5,863 nt of DNA from positions 1 through 5,863 of the forward strand of contig CAJLRE010000088.1 of the NCBI GenBank assembly GCA_905208975.1, written 5' to 3'. The notes beneath the pieces were generated by a model. It was not told the DNA's origin, did not search any database, and worked only from the letters and a program-made list of their open reading frames with translations. The translations under genes were made by a program, and so were the position numbers. The DNA is from an uncultured Collinsella sp. (GTDB lineage Bacteria; Actinomycetota; Coriobacteriia; Coriobacteriales; Coriobacteriaceae). Position 1 is the first letter of the stretch; each line of letters starts with the position of its first letter. Of the stretch, positions 5,007-5,863 are shown piece after piece.

Positions 5007-5043
5007 AACGGGTGCGGGTCAGACGGACTCGCACCCGTTTTCT
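5007..5043 (+). terminator. Rho-independent terminator after trxA
   Basis: A 14-bp stem joins AACGGGTGCGGGTC (5007-5020) to 5026-5039, with one G-U pair, around AGACG. It is followed by a T-rich run (CGTTTTCTTA). It lies between trxA and the 82-aa gene and separates the two units. Confidence 0.85.
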
Positions 5044-5070
5044 TATGCAGTGGCGCGCAGAGCGGGCGTA

Positions 5071-5076
5071 GTAAAA
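5071..5076 (+). promoter_or_regulatory. Possible -10 box for the 82-aa gene and nikR
   Basis: TAAAAT within GTAGTAAAATCTG, just after the terminator and about 40 bases before the ATG at 5117. No convincing -35 lies at standard spacing, so the promoter may need activation or be weak. Confidence 0.35.
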
Positions 5077-5116
5077 TCTGAACCGCCGGATTACCGCCTA
5101 CACAAGGAGATTTCCC

Positions 5117-5365
5117 ATGCATGATGTTGGAATGAACATGAGCCAGCTTGCCATGAGCGTCAAGCAGGTCGACGACACCATCGAGCTCGCTCACGAGTGG
5201 AGCCATCAGCTGCTGCATGCGACCGAGAATTTTGACATGGAGCGCATCGGCGCCAAGCTCGAGGCAGCCATGACCGCGCTGCACGAGGCCCACGACGCAC
5301 TCGAGGGCTACGAAGAGGCCATCGAGGCCGACCACAACTCCGTCGGCTCCGTGAAGCTGGTGTAA
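5117..5365 (+). CDS. Small helical protein encoded next to nikR, unknown function
   Basis: 82 residues. The start is well fixed: AAGGAGA at 5104-5110 lies six bases before the ATG. I do not recognise a family. The protein is acidic and almost wholly helical by eye: residues 8-36 and 40-70 look like two amphipathic helices, suggesting a helical hairpin or bundle. It has no membrane segment or signal peptide and no Cys. Metal-capable residues are frequent: His at 2, 26, 30, 34, 55, 58 and 72, and Met at 1, 6, 8, 13, 41 and 51. The stop codon is one base before the GTG of nikR, so the two are almost certainly co-transcribed and translationally coupled. A role in nickel or other metal handling is inferred from this context alone. 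Confidence 0.82.
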   Translation: MHDVGMNMSQLAMSVKQVDDTIELAHEWSHQLLHATENFDMERIGAKLEAAMTALHEAHDALEGYEEAIEADHNSVGSVKLV

Positions 5366-5366
5366 C

Positions 5367-5863
5367 GTGGCCGAACACGAGCACGGCTGCGGGTACGAGC
5401 ACGAGCATCCGCACGGGGCGGACGGCGACGCGGGCTGCCGCTGTAGTGGCTCCGGCTCCGAGCTGGTCCGTTTTTCGGTCACCGCGCCTGACGACCTGCT
5501 GCGCCGTTTTGACGAACAGATCGCGCGCCGCGGCGACGTGGCCAACCGCTCCGAGGCAGTCCGCGATTTGATTCGCGCCTCGATCGCCAAAGAGCAGATG
5601 CGCACGCCCGATGAGCACGTTATCGGGTCGCTCACCATGATCTACGACCATCACACAGGCGACCTGACACGCCGCCTGGATGAGGTGCAGCACGACTACA
5701 CCGACGAAATCGTATCGACGATGCACGTGCATCTGGATCACCACAACTGTCTGGAGATTCTGGCGCTCAAGGGTCGCGGCGAGCGCGTCTACGAACTAGC
5801 CGACCGACTGCTGGGCCTGCGCGGCGTTAAGCACGGCGAGCTCACCTGCGCCGCCACCAAGCA
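5367..5863 (+). CDS. nikR: Nickel-responsive ribbon-helix-helix regulator NikR, His/Cys-rich N-terminus (3' end outside window)
   Basis: 165 residues are visible; the stop lies beyond the edge. Residues 32-77 are the ribbon-helix-helix DNA-binding domain (ELVRFSVTAPDDLLRRFDEQ, then NRSEAVRDLIR). Residues 85-161 are the ACT-like nickel-binding domain. The four high-affinity Ni ligands of E. coli NikR are conserved: H109 (for H76), H120 (H87), H122 (H89) and C128 (C95) in MHVHLDHHNCLEI. The end GVKHGELTC aligns with GVRHGHLQC of E. coli, so only a few residues are missing. Unusual is the first 30 residues, absent from E. coli NikR, with His at 4, 6, 12, 14, 16 and Cys at 8, 24, 26. The GTG start at 5367 has no strong ribosome site but follows the upstream stop by one base, suggesting coupling. 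Nickel uptake or nickel-enzyme genes are its usual targets; none is in the window. Confidence 0.92.
   Translation, partial: MAEHEHGCGYEHEHPHGADGDAGCRCSGSGSELVRFSVTAPDDLLRRFDEQIARRGDVANRSEAVRDLIRASIAKEQMRTPDEHVIGSLTMIYDHHTGDLTRRLDEVQHDYTDEIVSTMHVHLDHHNCLEILALKGRGERVYELADRLLGLRGVKHGELTCAATK

Noticed and set aside
4904..5638. Minus-strand 244-aa frame through the terminator, the 82-aa gene and nikR
   Set aside because: It crosses a strong terminator and lies antisense to nikR, whose conserved residues prove the plus-strand reading.
1..5863. CRISPR array, tRNA or rRNA genes
   Set aside because: No regularly spaced direct repeats and no cloverleaf or rRNA-like conserved stretch were seen on either strand.

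Overview
The window is GC-rich with strong G/C third-position bias in its genes. It carries a thioredoxin, a NikR-type nickel regulator, an AgrC-like GHKL kinase piece and IS3-family elements. This mix fits a high-GC Gram-positive gut actinobacterium, most likely class Coriobacteriia (Collinsella-like). That placement is inferred from gene content and style, not from a marker gene.

Layout. Bases 1-324 have no credible gene but are full of dyad symmetry: an imperfect inverted repeat joins 15-29 to 280-293 and 78-103 to 237-262, and three strong local hairpins lie inside. Bases 325-718 hold a decayed plus-strand orfA and the first part of orfB of one IS3-family element. It is cut off at 720/721 by a second, better preserved IS3-family element (721-2025, 1305 bp, ~37-bp terminal inverted repeats) whose orfA and orfB run on the minus strand. 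The right end of that IS abuts the 3' end of a minus-strand multi-pass membrane protein gene (about 2023-3129) and supplies its stop codon. Next come a plus-strand C-terminal piece of an AgrC-like sensor kinase that has lost its upstream half (3317-3844), and a convergent minus-strand gene (3863-4438) that looks like a degenerate uracil-DNA-glycosylase-fold protein. Divergent from it is trxA (4575-4895), followed by a Rho-independent terminator. The last unit is an 82-residue helical protein gene (5117-5365) and, one base after its stop, a nikR gene with an unusual His/Cys-rich N-terminal extension that runs off the window edge.

How it works together. The left half is an IS graveyard: one IS next to the remnant of another, no target duplication, and a host gene with an altered 3' end. 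The right half is ordinary chromosome: redox housekeeping (TrxA) followed by a probable nickel-response operon in which the unknown 82-aa protein is translationally coupled to NikR. The points most worth follow-up are the structured non-coding segment at 15-293, the 82-aa partner of NikR, the metal-ligand-rich NikR extension, and the UDG-like protein that lacks the catalytic motifs.
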